From assembly GCA_020445665.1 (NCBI GenBank), contig JAGRGD010000037.1, positions 1 through 64,000 of the forward strand: 64,000 bases of DNA, in the 5' to 3' direction. Positions 45,256 through 53,555 of this stretch are shown in pieces. Both the position numbers and the translations under genes were made by a program. A model generated the notes under the pieces. It was given only the letters and a program-made list of their open reading frames with translations. It was not told where the DNA came from and did no database searches. Source of the DNA: Rhodocyclaceae bacterium (GTDB taxonomy: Bacteria > Pseudomonadota > Gammaproteobacteria > Burkholderiales > Rhodocyclaceae). Numbering within the stretch: the first letter of the stretch is position 1; each line of letters begins with the position of its first letter.

Positions 45256-45924
45256 GTGACGACGGCCGGTCCCGGCAAGACCCCGGTCTCGCTCCGCCTG
45301 ACCGAGATCTTCCTGTCCCTTCAGGGCGAGTCGACACGGGTCGGCCTGCCGACCGTGTTCGTCCGACTGACCGGCTGCCCGCTGCGTTGCCGCTGGTGCG
45401 ACACCGCCTACGCCTTCGAGGGCGGCGAGACCGTGGCCCTCGAGACGGTGCTGGCGCGCGTGGCGGCATTCGAGGTGCCCACCGTCTGCGTGACCGGTGG
45501 CGAACCCCTCGCGCAATCGGCCTGCCTGCCCCTGCTGACGGCCCTGTGCGATGCCGGCCACTCGGTCTCGCTCGAGACCAGCGGCGCCATCGACATCTCG
45601 GCGGTCGATCCCCGGGTCTCCCGCATCATGGACCTCAAGGCACCGGGATCGGGCGAGGTTGCCGCCAATCGCCTTGACAACCTGCGCCTGCTCGGTCCAG
45701 GCGATGAACTGAAGATCGTGCTGGCGGACGAGACGGATTACATCTGGGCCCGGACACGCATCGACGCCGACGATCTGGCCGGGCGCTGCACGGTGTTGCT
45801 GTCGCCTGTGGCCGGCGAACTGTCGCCGGACGACCTCGCCGACTGGATCATCCGCGACCGCCTGCCGGTGCGGATGCAACTGCAGCTGCACAAGCTGATC
45901 TGGGGCAACCAGCCCGGGCGCTGA
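45256..45924 (+). CDS. queE: 7-carboxy-7-deazaguanine synthase
   Basis: A 222-residue radical SAM enzyme of queuosine synthesis that rearranges 6-carboxytetrahydropterin to CDG. It has the early SLQGESTRVGLPTVFVRL, the Fe-S motif in GCPLRCRWCDTAY and the VTGGEPLAQ motif. It begins with GTG 2 bases after cpoB and so continues the tol-pal transcript, a common arrangement. queD is not in the window. Confidence 0.95.
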   Translation: MTTAGPGKTPVSLRLTEIFLSLQGESTRVGLPTVFVRLTGCPLRCRWCDTAYAFEGGETVALETVLARVAAFEVPTVCVTGGEPLAQSACLPLLTALCDAGHSVSLETSGAIDISAVDPRVSRIMDLKAPGSGEVAANRLDNLRLLGPGDELKIVLADETDYIWARTRIDADDLAGRCTVLLSPVAGELSPDDLADWIIRDRLPVRMQLQLHKLIWGNQPGR

Positions 45925-45956
45925 CGGCGGCGCACCGATAACCGCAAGGAACCACC

Positions 45957-46670
45957 GTGGAGCCGACTTCCCTGAGCCATTCCCCCCGCCGCGCCGTGGT
46001 GCTGCTGTCCGGCGGCCTCGATTCCACCACCTGCCTGGCGATCGCGCGAGAGCAGGGCTTCGAGTGCTATGCCCTCTCGGTGGAGTACGGCCAGCGCCAT
46101 GCTGCCGAGCTGACCGCGTCGCGCCGTGTCGCGCAGGCGTTCTCGGTGCGGGAGCACCGCTTCGCCCGGGTGGACCTGGGCCAGTTCGGCGGCTCGGCAC
46201 TGACCGACAGCGGCATTGCGGTGCCCATGGAGGGCCCCCAGCCCGGCGTGATTCCGGTGACCTACGTGCCGGCCCGCAACACGGTCATGCTGTCCCTCGC
46301 CCTGGGCTGGGCCGAGGTGCTCGGCGCCTGCGACATCTTCATCGGCGTCAACGCGATCGACTACTCCGGCTATCCGGACTGCCGGCCCGAGTACATCGCC
46401 GCCTTCGAGACGATGGCGAACCTCGGCACCAAGGCCGGCATCGAGGGCGCCCGGCTGCGCATTCATACGCCGCTGATCCGGCTGACGAAGGCCGAGATCA
46501 TCGCCCGCGGACTCGAACTCGGCGTCGACTACGGGCTGACCGTGTCCTGCTATCAGGCGGATGGCTCCGGTCGCGCCTGCGGCGCCTGCGACGCGTGCCG
46601 GCTGCGTCACGCAGGCTTCGAGGCTGCCGGCCTGCCGGATCCGACGCCCTACGCGCACCCACCCGTGTAA
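45957..46670 (+). CDS. queC: 7-cyano-7-deazaguanine synthase
   Basis: A 237-residue enzyme that converts CDG to preQ0 using ATP and ammonia. It has the PP-loop [29 protein letters not shown], and the C-terminal zinc-binding cysteines C...CGACDAC. The GTG start follows AAGGA. It is the last protein gene before tRNA-Lys. Queuosine itself modifies tRNAs other than this one. Confidence 0.96.
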   Translation: MEPTSLSHSPRRAVVLLSGGLDSTTCLAIAREQGFECYALSVEYGQRHAAELTASRRVAQAFSVREHRFARVDLGQFGGSALTDSGIAVPMEGPQPGVIPVTYVPARNTVMLSLALGWAEVLGACDIFIGVNAIDYSGYPDCRPEYIAAFETMANLGTKAGIEGARLRIHTPLIRLTKAEIIARGLELGVDYGLTVSCYQADGSGRACGACDACRLRHAGFEAAGLPDPTPYAHPPV

Positions 46671-46684
46671 TTGTCGATACGACG

Positions 46685-46713
46685 TTGACCGACCGCTCGT
46701 CGGTGCCTATAAT
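46685..46713 (+). promoter_or_regulatory. Sigma-70 promoter of tRNA-Lys
   Basis: TTGACC and a perfect TATAAT are separated by exactly 17 bases, ending 15 bases before the tRNA. This is one of the best promoters in the window. Confidence 0.88.
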
Positions 46714-46728
46714 TCGCGGCTCTTTACC

Positions 46729-46804
46729 GGGTCGTTAGCTCAGCTGGTAGAGCAGCGGACTTTTAATCCGTTGGTCGTAGGTTCGAATCCTACACGACCC
46801 ACCA
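46729..46804 (+). tRNA. tRNA-Lys(UUU)
   Basis: A 76-base tRNA with acceptor arms GGGTCGT / ACGACCC, a D-arm GCTC-GAGC, an anticodon stem GCGGA-TCCGT, anticodon TTT at 46762-46764, T-arm GTAGG-TTCGAAT-CCTAC and an encoded CCA. It has its own promoter and terminator. Confidence 0.98.
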
Positions 46805-46817
46805 GGCTTCACGCCGA

Positions 46818-46849
46818 GGGCCGACTCATCGAGTCGGCCCTTTGCTTTT
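46818..46849 (+). terminator. Terminator of tRNA-Lys
   Basis: A perfect 10-bp stem (GGGCCGACTC / GAGTCGGCCC) with a 3-base loop is followed by TTTGCTTTT, beginning 14 bases after the tRNA. Confidence 0.88.
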
Positions 46850-47027
46850 GTGCCCGCCCTCCCCGCCTCGGCTTCCCGCAATCCGCGACATACGCCACAC
46901 CTTCAGCCCGCTTCCGGGCACGCCCCCTGCGCGAGCGCGACATAGCGCACAGCGCCCCGCCGGACTAGTTCTTAAGTTATAGGCTCCATCCACGACCCGG
47001 GGATCACGAGTCCCAGGAGCCAGACCG

Positions 47028-47303
47028 ATGACGACGCCAGAAGCGACCGATACCCGAGCGCTCTATGCGCGCTTCCCCCACCTGATCCGCATCGAGCTGC
47101 TGTGGGGCAGCCTCGAGTGCCGCCAGTTTCTGTCCGGCCTGCTCACCGACGACCGCGGTGACCACCGCACGGGCTTTCCCGCGGAGCACGCCAAGACGAT
47201 CTTCGCCCTGCTGATGGAGCACGACGCGGCCTTCCCGGAGTTCGATGCATCGCAGGCCCAGTCCCCCTGGCACGACGGCTTCCAGCGGAGCGCGATGCGC
47301 TGA
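47028..47303 (+). CDS. Small uncharacterised protein
   Basis: A 91-residue soluble protein, acidic and rich in aromatic residues (LIRIELLWGSLECRQFL, then PWHDGFQRSAMR at the end). The ATG follows CAGGAG. No signal peptide or membrane segment is visible, and I do not recognise a family. Sequence composition looks like a real folded protein. Confidence 0.65.
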   Translation: MTTPEATDTRALYARFPHLIRIELLWGSLECRQFLSGLLTDDRGDHRTGFPAEHAKTIFALLMEHDAAFPEFDASQAQSPWHDGFQRSAMR

Positions 47304-47318
47304 TATAGTCGGCCCGTC

Positions 47319-47642
47319 ATGGGCTGGAAATTTCTCACGCGACGCAGCACCCTGATCGAGGCACAGCACTGCGCCAACCTGCTTGAGTCCATCGGGATCC
47401 GGGCGCAGGTGCGCAACCGCTTCCTGTCCGGCGCGCTCGGCGAGATTCCCCAGGTAGAGGCCTGGCCGCAGGTGTGGATTCCCGAGGGCCGGGATACAGC
47501 CGAAACCCTTGCGGCACTCGAGGCCGCCGCCCAGGACCTCAGCGACCGCGCGCCCCACTGGGCCTGCGAGAGCTGCGGAGAGTGGATCGAGCCCCAGTTC
47601 GCCGCCTGCTGGCAGTGCGGCGCCCCGCGCCGCGCCCCCTGA
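47319..47642 (+). CDS. DUF2007-like protein with C-terminal zinc ribbon
   Basis: A 107-residue protein. The N-terminal 70 residues resemble the DUF2007 putative signal-transducing family (LIEAQHCANLLESIGIRAQV, then VWIPEG). The end carries a zinc-ribbon-like motif with two CxxC pairs (CESCGEWIEPQFAACWQCGA). A TATAGT -10-like element overlaps the stop codon of the preceding gene, so it may have its own promoter. Function unknown. Confidence 0.75.
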   Translation: MGWKFLTRRSTLIEAQHCANLLESIGIRAQVRNRFLSGALGEIPQVEAWPQVWIPEGRDTAETLAALEAAAQDLSDRAPHWACESCGEWIEPQFAACWQCGAPRRAP

Positions 47643-47648
47643 CGGCCC

Positions 47649-49004
47649 TCAGTCCCGCGGCGTGCGCAGCAGCACGAACTCCTCAGCCGTGGTCGGGTGC
47701 ACGGCCAGGGTCCGGTCCAGGTCGGCCTTGCGCGCGCCCATCGTGATCGCGATCGCCAGGGTCTGCATGATCTCTGCGGCATCCGGGCCAATCATGTGGG
47801 CGCCGAGCACGCGGTCGCTGGGGCGATCCACGACCACCTTCATGTAGGCCCGCTCCTCACGCCCCGAGATCGTGTTCTTCATGGGCCGGAAGCCCGCCTC
47901 GAAGACCTGGCAGTCGTGCCCGGCCGACAGCGCGTCCTGCTCGCTGAGGCCGATGGTCGCGATCTGCGGCTGTGAAAACACGGCGGTCGCGATCAGCGCG
48001 TGGTCCACCGCGACGTCAAGGCCGCCGAACTCGGTGTCGGCGAAGGCCCGCCCTTCGGCAATCGCGACCGGCGTCAGCGCGGCCCGGTCGGTGACATCGC
48101 CCACCGCGTAAATGCCGTCGACCGACGTGCGGGAGTATCGGTCGACCTCGATCGCACCGCCCTTCGCGCGGGTGCGCACGCCGAGCGCCTCCAGGCCCAG
48201 CCCGGCCGTGTTCGGGTGACGGCCGAGGGCCGCGAGGATCGCGTCGGCGACGATCTCGTTGCCATCGCCGTCAATCGCGGCAAAGCCACTGCCGCGACGT
48301 TCGATCCGGACCGGCTCGAAGCCGGGGCGGACATCGATGCCACGCGCCGCCATGCCGTCCGCCAGACGGACGCGCAGATCCTCGTCGAAGCCGCGGATCG
48401 GGCGCTCGCCCCGGAAGGCCAGCGTGACCCGACTGCCGAAGCCCCGGAAGATGCCGGCGAACTCGACCGCGATATAGCCGGCGCCCAGGACCAGCAGGTG
48501 GCCGGGCTGCGCCGCGAGATCGAGCAACTGGTCGGAATCGAGGGCCAGTTCAATACCCTCGATGGGCGGCCGACTGACCGCACCACCGCTGGCGATCAGC
48601 ACTCGGCCAGCCGTCAGCTGCCGCCCCCCCACCTCGACCGTGTGGGCATCGACAAGGCGCGCCCAGCCTTCGATCAAGGTCACGTTCCCGTCCGCGAGCA
48701 TGCGCCGATAGATGCCCTCCAGCCGGTCCGTCTCCGCGTTCTTGGCCGCGACAAGGGTCGCCAGATCGAAGCGTGGCTCACCGAACTGCCAGCCATAGGC
48801 GGGCGCATCCTCGAGCGCCTCGCCGAACTGGGACGCATACATCAGGATCTTCTTCGGTACACAGCCACGGATTACGCAGGTGCCGCCAACCCGGCTGCCT
48901 TCACAGATCGCGACACGAGCGCCATGGAGGGCGGCGCGACGGCTGGCGGCCACCCCGCCGCTGCCGGCGCCGATGGTGATCAGGTCGTAATCGAACTCGG
49001 ACAT
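47649..49004 (-). CDS. gor: Glutathione-disulfide reductase
   Basis: A 451-residue FAD flavoenzyme that reduces glutathione disulfide with NADPH. The FAD motif is GAGSGGVAASRRAA, the redox pair is C43/C48 in GGTCVIRGCVPKK, the NADPH-binding region has LVLGAGYIAVEFAG, and the catalytic His lies in the closing AVHPTTAEEFV. The VIRGCVPKK form of the redox motif is the glutathione reductase type. It converges on the DUF2007-like gene with a 6-base gap. Confidence 0.93.
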   Translation of the reverse strand: MSEFDYDLITIGAGSGGVAASRRAALHGARVAICEGSRVGGTCVIRGCVPKKILMYASQFGEALEDAPAYGWQFGEPRFDLATLVAAKNAETDRLEGIYRRMLADGNVTLIEGWARLVDAHTVEVGGRQLTAGRVLIASGGAVSRPPIEGIELALDSDQLLDLAAQPGHLLVLGAGYIAVEFAGIFRGFGSRVTLAFRGERPIRGFDEDLRVRLADGMAARGIDVRPGFEPVRIERRGSGFAAIDGDGNEIVADAILAALGRHPNTAGLGLEALGVRTRAKGGAIEVDRYSRTSVDGIYAVGDVTDRAALTPVAIAEGRAFADTEFGGLDVAVDHALIATAVFSQPQIATIGLSEQDALSAGHDCQVFEAGFRPMKNTISGREERAYMKVVVDRPSDRVLGAHMIGPDAAEIMQTLAIAITMGARKADLDRTLAVHPTTAEEFVLLRTPRD

Positions 49005-49205
49005 CCGTCTGTGCCTCGGGACAATGGGGATGCGTCACGCTACCACAGCCCGACCAGGCTACCGCCACCGCCAATCGGGGGGCCACGGGGCGAGAGGGTG
49101 CCCAAGCGCGAGACGAGCGGCTAGACTAGCTTAAGGAAGCGGCCAGGCGAAGGAGGCCCCGGCGATGTACCGGGCGCCCGCGGCAGGCCACGGAGGAGAG
49201 ACACC

Positions 49206-49802
49206 ATGCGCCATGCAGCCTTCATTGCGTTGACAAGTCTGGCCTTGCTGGCGGATCTGGCCAGTGCGTCGGAGCGCCCGGCACGGGAGATCGTCGAGGC
49301 GCGCTGCCAGAACTGCCACGGCATGACGGGCCAGAGCAGCAGCCCCAACTACCCCAAGCTGGCCGGACAGAACGCCCAGTATCTACAGCGCCAGTTGTTC
49401 AACTTCAAGTCGGGCCGGCGCGAGAACGGCGAAATGAAAGCTCAGGTCGCCGACCTGAGCGGCGCCGAGATCGAAGCGCTGGCCGAGTACTTCAGCAGCA
49501 AGGACGTGATCGCCGATGTCGCGTTCGACCCGGCCCTGGCCGAGATCGGCAAGCAGCTCTACGAGAACGGCAACGCCCAGAGCGGCGTGACCGCCTGCAG
49601 CACCTGTCATGGCCCACGAGCACGTGGTGCCCTGTTCCTGCCGCGCCTGGCCGGACAGCACGCCAGCTATATCGAACGCCAGGTGCAGGCCTTCATCGAC
49701 CACACGCGCGAAGCGCCGGACATGGTCATGCATTCGGTGGTGACCGGCCTGACCGAGGCCGAGATCATCGCGGTGGCCCAGTACCTCAGCGGGCTGGAGT
49801 GA
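49206..49802 (+). CDS. Dihaem cytochrome c, c4 type
   Basis: A 198-residue periplasmic or membrane-associated cytochrome with a signal peptide ending near ASASE. It has two haem motifs, CQNCH at 34-38 and CSTCH near 132, in two similar halves, each with a downstream Met. This is the cytochrome c4 layout, which passes electrons from the bc1 complex to terminal oxidases. No oxidase genes are next to it. Confidence 0.9.
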   Translation: MRHAAFIALTSLALLADLASASERPAREIVEARCQNCHGMTGQSSSPNYPKLAGQNAQYLQRQLFNFKSGRRENGEMKAQVADLSGAEIEALAEYFSSKDVIADVAFDPALAEIGKQLYENGNAQSGVTACSTCHGPRARGALFLPRLAGQHASYIERQVQAFIDHTREAPDMVMHSVVTGLTEAEIIAVAQYLSGLE

Positions 49803-49806
49803 CTGC

Positions 49807-49827
49807 GCGGCCCGCGCGGCGGGCCGC
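49807..49827. terminator. Hairpin between convergent genes
   Basis: A perfect 9-bp inverted repeat (GCGGCCCGC / GCGGGCCGC) with a 3-base loop sits 5 bases after the cytochrome stop and 11 bases before the CBS stop, in a position to end both transcripts. It lacks T runs. Confidence 0.5.
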
Positions 49828-49837
49828 CTGCCAGCGC

Positions 49838-50272
49838 TCAGAGGATCTCGGCGAGCCCTTCACGCAGCAGCAGATCCTGCTCGAAGTCGAGCACATCGAG
49901 GCCAAGCGCGTCGCGGGCCGAAACAAGGCCCAGCGGCGCACCGTCCGGGCCGACCACCGGCACGTGGCGGAAGCCCCCCTCGAACATCAGGTGGAGGGCG
50001 TGACCGAAGGGCTTGTCCAGGGTGATCGTGACCGGGTCGGCGGTCATGATCTCGCCGATCGGCGTGGTGGCGGGGTCGGCGCCCGCGGCGACCACCTGGA
50101 AGACGATGTCGCGCTCCGTGCAGATGCCGATCAGGCGGCCGGCCTCGACGATCAGGACGGCCCCCTCGTGTTGCTCCTTCAGCATCCGCGCGGCCTCCTT
50201 CACCGGCAGATCACGGGGCGCCATGACGAAAGGCTTGTGTTCGATGACGTTCTTGACGGGACGGTCAGGCAT
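49838..50272 (-). CDS. CBS-domain protein
   Basis: A 144-residue protein consisting of two CBS motifs (VKEAARMLKEQHEGAVLIVEA and the second near GHALHLMFEGGFRHVPVVG), a module that binds adenine nucleotides and regulates partner proteins. No catalytic domain is attached. The partner is unknown. Confidence 0.9.
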   Translation of the reverse strand: MPDRPVKNVIEHKPFVMAPRDLPVKEAARMLKEQHEGAVLIVEAGRLIGICTERDIVFQVVAAGADPATTPIGEIMTADPVTITLDKPFGHALHLMFEGGFRHVPVVGPDGAPLGLVSARDALGLDVLDFEQDLLLREGLAEIL

Positions 50273-50375
50273 GAGATGTCTCCTCTCTCAGGTTGTGCGG
50301 CATTCGCCACACGAATGCAGCCGCGATCCCTCTTTCGGGGCGCGGACGGTCGAGCCTCACGATTGGCAAGGCGGG

Positions 50376-50384
50376 TGCTAACAT
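50376..50384 (+). promoter_or_regulatory. Possible extended -10 for cobT
   Basis: TGCTAACAT resembles an extended -10 element 32 bases before the preferred cobT start. It overlaps an alternative ATG at 50383, which would argue for the start at 50416. Confidence 0.35.
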
Positions 50385-50415
50385 GCGCCGCCGCTACGAC
50401 TCAGGACAGATCCGG

Positions 50416-51450
50416 ATGCAGCTTTCCATCGACGCGCTCGACAGCGCGCTCGCCGAGACGGTGAAGCAAAAAATCCACCAAAAGACCAAGCCGCCAGGCA
50501 GCCTTGGCCGGCTCGAAGCCCTGGCCCTTCAGGTGGCGCTCGTCCAGAACACCGAGGCTCCCTCCCTCAACAACCCGCAAGCTGTTGTATTTGCTGGCGA
50601 TCACGGCGCGGCGCGGGCCGGCGTTTCGGCCTACCCGCAGGATGTGACGTGGCAGATGGTGACGAACTTTCTGACGGGCGGCGCCGCCATCAATGTCTTC
50701 GCCCGCCAGGCCGGTCTGGGCCTGACCGTGGTGGACGCCGGCGTGGCGCACGACTTCGGTGCAACGCCCGGCCTGCTCGGCGCCAAGGTGGCGCATGGCA
50801 CGCGCGACTACCTGACCGAGCCGGCGATGACCGCTGCCCAGCGCGACACCGCCATCGACCGCGGCCGCCGCCTCGCCCATGACCTCGCCGACGATCGCTG
50901 TCAGGCGCTCGTTCTCGGCGAGATGGGCATCGGCAACACCGCCTCGGCCTCGCTGCTGACCCACTGCCTCACCGGTCTGCCCCTCGACGCGGTCACGGGC
51001 CGCGGCACCGGCCTCGACGACGCCGGTCTGGCCCGCAAGCGGGACCTGCTCGCGCGGGCACTGTCGCGCGGAGGCCGACCGCAAGCCCCTCTCGATGCGC
51101 TGGCCGAGTACGGCGGCTTCGAGATCGCGATGATGGCCGGCGCGATGCTCGGCGCTGCCGAGCGCCGGATGCTGATTCTGGTGGACGGCTTCATCGTCAC
51201 CGCCGCACTGCTGGTGGCCCACGCCCTGGCGCCGGCCGTGCTGCCCTATTGCGTGTTCTGCCATGCATCGGCGGAGGGCGGCCACCGCCTCCAGCTCGAT
51301 CACCTGGGCGTGGCGCCGCTGCTCCAGCTCGACCTGCGCCTCGGCGAAGGGACCGGCGCGGCGCTGGCCTTCCCGCTGCTGCGCGCGGCCGTGGGCTTCC
51401 TCAACGAGATGGCGAGCTTCGCCTCGGCCGGCGTCAGCGACCGGATCTGA
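50416..51450 (+). CDS. cobT: Nicotinate-nucleotide-dimethylbenzimidazole phosphoribosyltransferase
   Basis: A 344-residue enzyme that makes alpha-ribazole phosphate, the lower-ligand nucleotide of B12. Typical motifs are [41 protein letters not shown] and the C-terminal [18 protein letters not shown] with the catalytic Glu. Start at the ATG at 50416; upstream ATG codons at 50383 and 50293 are unlikely. It is the first gene of cobT-cobS-cobC. I see no cobalamin riboswitch before it. Confidence 0.96.
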   Translation: MQLSIDALDSALAETVKQKIHQKTKPPGSLGRLEALALQVALVQNTEAPSLNNPQAVVFAGDHGAARAGVSAYPQDVTWQMVTNFLTGGAAINVFARQAGLGLTVVDAGVAHDFGATPGLLGAKVAHGTRDYLTEPAMTAAQRDTAIDRGRRLAHDLADDRCQALVLGEMGIGNTASASLLTHCLTGLPLDAVTGRGTGLDDAGLARKRDLLARALSRGGRPQAPLDALAEYGGFEIAMMAGAMLGAAERRMLILVDGFIVTAALLVAHALAPAVLPYCVFCHASAEGGHRLQLDHLGVAPLLQLDLRLGEGTGAALAFPLLRAAVGFLNEMASFASAGVSDRI

Positions 51451-51455
51451 CGCCG

Positions 51456-52226
51456 GTGCGCCACCAGCTCGAGCTGTTCCTGACCGCGCTGGCCTTCTTC
51501 ACCCGCCTGCCGGTGCCTGCCTGGCTGCCGTGGTCGCCGGAGCGGCTCAACCATGCCGCGCGCTACTTCCCCTGGGTGGGCTGGATCGTGGGCGGCGCCT
51601 GCGCCGGCCTGTTGTGGCTGCTTCTTCTGGCCCTGCCGCCGAGCGTCGCGGTGGTGCTGTCGATGGCCGCCGGCCTGCGCCTGACCGGCGCCTTCCACGA
51701 GGACGGCTTCGCCGACGCTTGCGACGGCCTCGGTGGGGGCTGGGATCGCAGCCAGGTGCTGACCATCATGAAGGACTCGCGGATCGGCAGCTACGGCGCG
51801 GCCGGGCTGATCCTGATGCTGCTCGCCAAGGCCGCCGCGCTGACCGAGCTGGCGACCCTGTCACCGGCATACGCTGTGTTGGCGCTGTGCGTCGCCCATC
51901 CCCTCTCGCGGCTGGCGTCCACCAGCCTGATCCACCGCCTCACGTACGTCCGCGACGACCTCGACGCCAAGGCCAAGCCCCTGGCGCGATCGCTGAGCGG
52001 GCGCGAGCTGCTGATCGCAAGCGCCGGAGGCGGCCTGCCGCTGCTGCTCGTGCCGCCGGTGGCGGCGGGCCTGGCCCTGCTGCTGGTGGCCATCGTCACG
52101 GCCTGGTTCGCCCGCCTGCTCGTGCGTCGCCTCGGCGGTTATACCGGCGACTGCCTCGGCGCCACCCAGCAACTGACCGAACTGGCCTGCTACGTCGCGC
52201 TGCTTGCCGCATGGACCTCTTCCTGA
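51456..52226 (+). CDS. cobS: Adenosylcobinamide-GDP ribazoletransferase (cobalamin synthase)
   Basis: A 256-residue membrane enzyme that joins adenosylcobinamide-GDP with alpha-ribazole, the last step of loop assembly. The motif [20 protein letters not shown] is characteristic, followed by hydrophobic helices and [14 protein letters not shown]. The only sensible start is the GTG at 51456, 5 bases after the cobT stop, giving the usual N-terminus ([17 protein letters not shown]). Confidence 0.94.
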   Translation: MRHQLELFLTALAFFTRLPVPAWLPWSPERLNHAARYFPWVGWIVGGACAGLLWLLLLALPPSVAVVLSMAAGLRLTGAFHEDGFADACDGLGGGWDRSQVLTIMKDSRIGSYGAAGLILMLLAKAAALTELATLSPAYAVLALCVAHPLSRLASTSLIHRLTYVRDDLDAKAKPLARSLSGRELLIASAGGGLPLLLVPPVAAGLALLLVAIVTAWFARLLVRRLGGYTGDCLGATQQLTELACYVALLAAWTSS

Positions 52227-52774
52227 TCCGCCACCCCCGCCCCGACGTCGCGCCGGGCACCTGCTACGGCGTGAGCGATGTCGGCCTGGCCGAACCGGTC
52301 GGGCCGGTGGCCGCGCGCCTGCGCCCGCTGCTACCCTCCGGCACGGTGGTCTACAGCAGCCCGCTGGGCCGTGCCCTGCGACTGGCCGAAGCGCTCGGCG
52401 CGCCCCGGCTGGACCCGAGATTGCGAGAGATCGATTTCGGCAGCTGGGAGCTGCAGCCCTTCGATGACCTGCGCGGGGCGCTCGACGCCTGGGCCGCCGA
52501 CCCGCTGGGATTTCGCGCGCCCGGCGGCGAGTCGGCGCGGGAGATGGCGCTGCGGGTCGATGCCGCGCTGGACGATATCCTTGCCGCCCACCCGGACGGG
52601 GCTGTCGCCGTCGTGGCCCACGGCGGCCCGCTGCGGGCGATCGCCGGGCGACTGCTCGGCCTGCCCCAGGAACGCTGGCTGGGCCTCGACTTCGCGTTCG
52701 GCGCCATGACCCATCTGCACGTCGCATCCTGGGGCACGGTGCTGAAGGCCTTCAACCGCGCGGCCGTCTCCTGA
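52211..52774 (+). CDS. cobC: Alpha-ribazole phosphatase (histidine phosphatase family)
   Basis: A 187-residue phosphatase of the histidine phosphatase superfamily. The catalytic motif is LIRHPRPD, and the second histidine lies in [11 protein letters not shown]. In context it removes the phosphate from alpha-ribazole-5'-phosphate or adenosylcobalamin-5'-phosphate. The ATG overlaps the 3' end of cobS by 16 bases. The classical RHG motif is RHP here, as often in CobC proteins. Confidence 0.88.
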   Translation: MDLFLIRHPRPDVAPGTCYGVSDVGLAEPVGPVAARLRPLLPSGTVVYSSPLGRALRLAEALGAPRLDPRLREIDFGSWELQPFDDLRGALDAWAADPLGFRAPGGESAREMALRVDAALDDILAAHPDGAVAVVAHGGPLRAIAGRLLGLPQERWLGLDFAFGAMTHLHVASWGTVLKAFNRAAVS

Positions 52775-52843
52775 CCGCAACACCCCCGCCCCGCAATCGC
52801 GCCGATTCGCGCCGCATGCACGGCCTGCGGCGCTAAGCTCCTG

Positions 52844-52849
52844 TATACT
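52844..52849 (+). promoter_or_regulatory. -10 element for the LPS operon
   Basis: TATACT preceded by TG lies 44 bases upstream of the first gene of the LPS-assembly operon. No -35 hexamer is evident. Confidence 0.55.
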
Positions 52850-52892
52850 CCGGGGTTTCGGGCGGGATGGACCTGCCAATCCATCGCTCTCC

Positions 52893-53555
52893 GTGCCCAA
52901 GAACCTCGACACCCCGACACGCCGCATCCTCGCCTGGCTCGACATGCACCTGGTCGACCATGGCTGCGTGCGCGCGGTGTACAACAACTTCTACCCGCTG
53001 GGCGGCGACATGTACCGCTCCAGCCAGCCCAGCCCCCGGCAGATTCGCACGTACCAGCGCCGGTTCGGCCTCAAGAGCATCGTCAACCTGCGCGGCCGCC
53101 ACGACTACGGCTCCTTCCTCTACGAGGAGGAGGTGTGCGCCGAACGGGGCATCGCGCTCCACAACGTCAAGCTCTATTCCCGCACCCCGCCCTCGGTCGA
53201 GGAAGTCCACGCCATGGACGACCTCTTCCGCCAGCTCGAGTACCCGGCCCTGATGCACTGCAAGTCGGGCGCCGACCGGGCCGGGCTGGGCGCCGCGCTG
53301 TACCGCATCCTCCACCTCGACCACCCTGTCGCAGAGGCCATGAAGGAGCTGGACTGGCGCTATGGCCACTTCAAGCAGGCCAAGACCGGCGTACTGGATT
53401 TCTTCTTCACCCAGTACCTGGTAGACAATGCCCGCACGCCGATCGGCTTCCTCGAATGGGTGGACACGGTGTATGACGAGAAGGCATTGAAGTCGCAGTT
53501 TCACGAAGAGGGCTGGGCCAGCCTGGTGGTGGACAAGGTGCTGCATCGCGAATGA
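52893..53555 (+). CDS. Tyrosine/dual-specificity phosphatase-like protein
   Basis: A 220-residue protein with the Cx5R phosphatase signature in HCKSGADRAG (C123, R129) and a YRSSQPSPRQI motif typical of the DSP-like family found in bacteria. A conserved Asp for acid catalysis is not certain. The GTG start is supported by the -10 element 44 bases upstream. The stop overlaps the msbA ATG by 4 bases, so the phosphatase heads the LPS operon and is translated with the exporter. Substrate unknown: a protein, lipid or sugar phosphate. Confidence 0.82.
   Translation: MPKNLDTPTRRILAWLDMHLVDHGCVRAVYNNFYPLGGDMYRSSQPSPRQIRTYQRRFGLKSIVNLRGRHDYGSFLYEEEVCAERGIALHNVKLYSRTPPSVEEVHAMDDLFRQLEYPALMHCKSGADRAGLGAALYRILHLDHPVAEAMKELDWRYGHFKQAKTGVLDFFFTQYLVDNARTPIGFLEWVDTVYDEKALKSQFHEEGWASLVVDKVLHRE

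Noticed and set aside
50273..50415. A second cobalamin riboswitch before cobT
   Set aside because: None of the conserved aptamer blocks is present in this leader.
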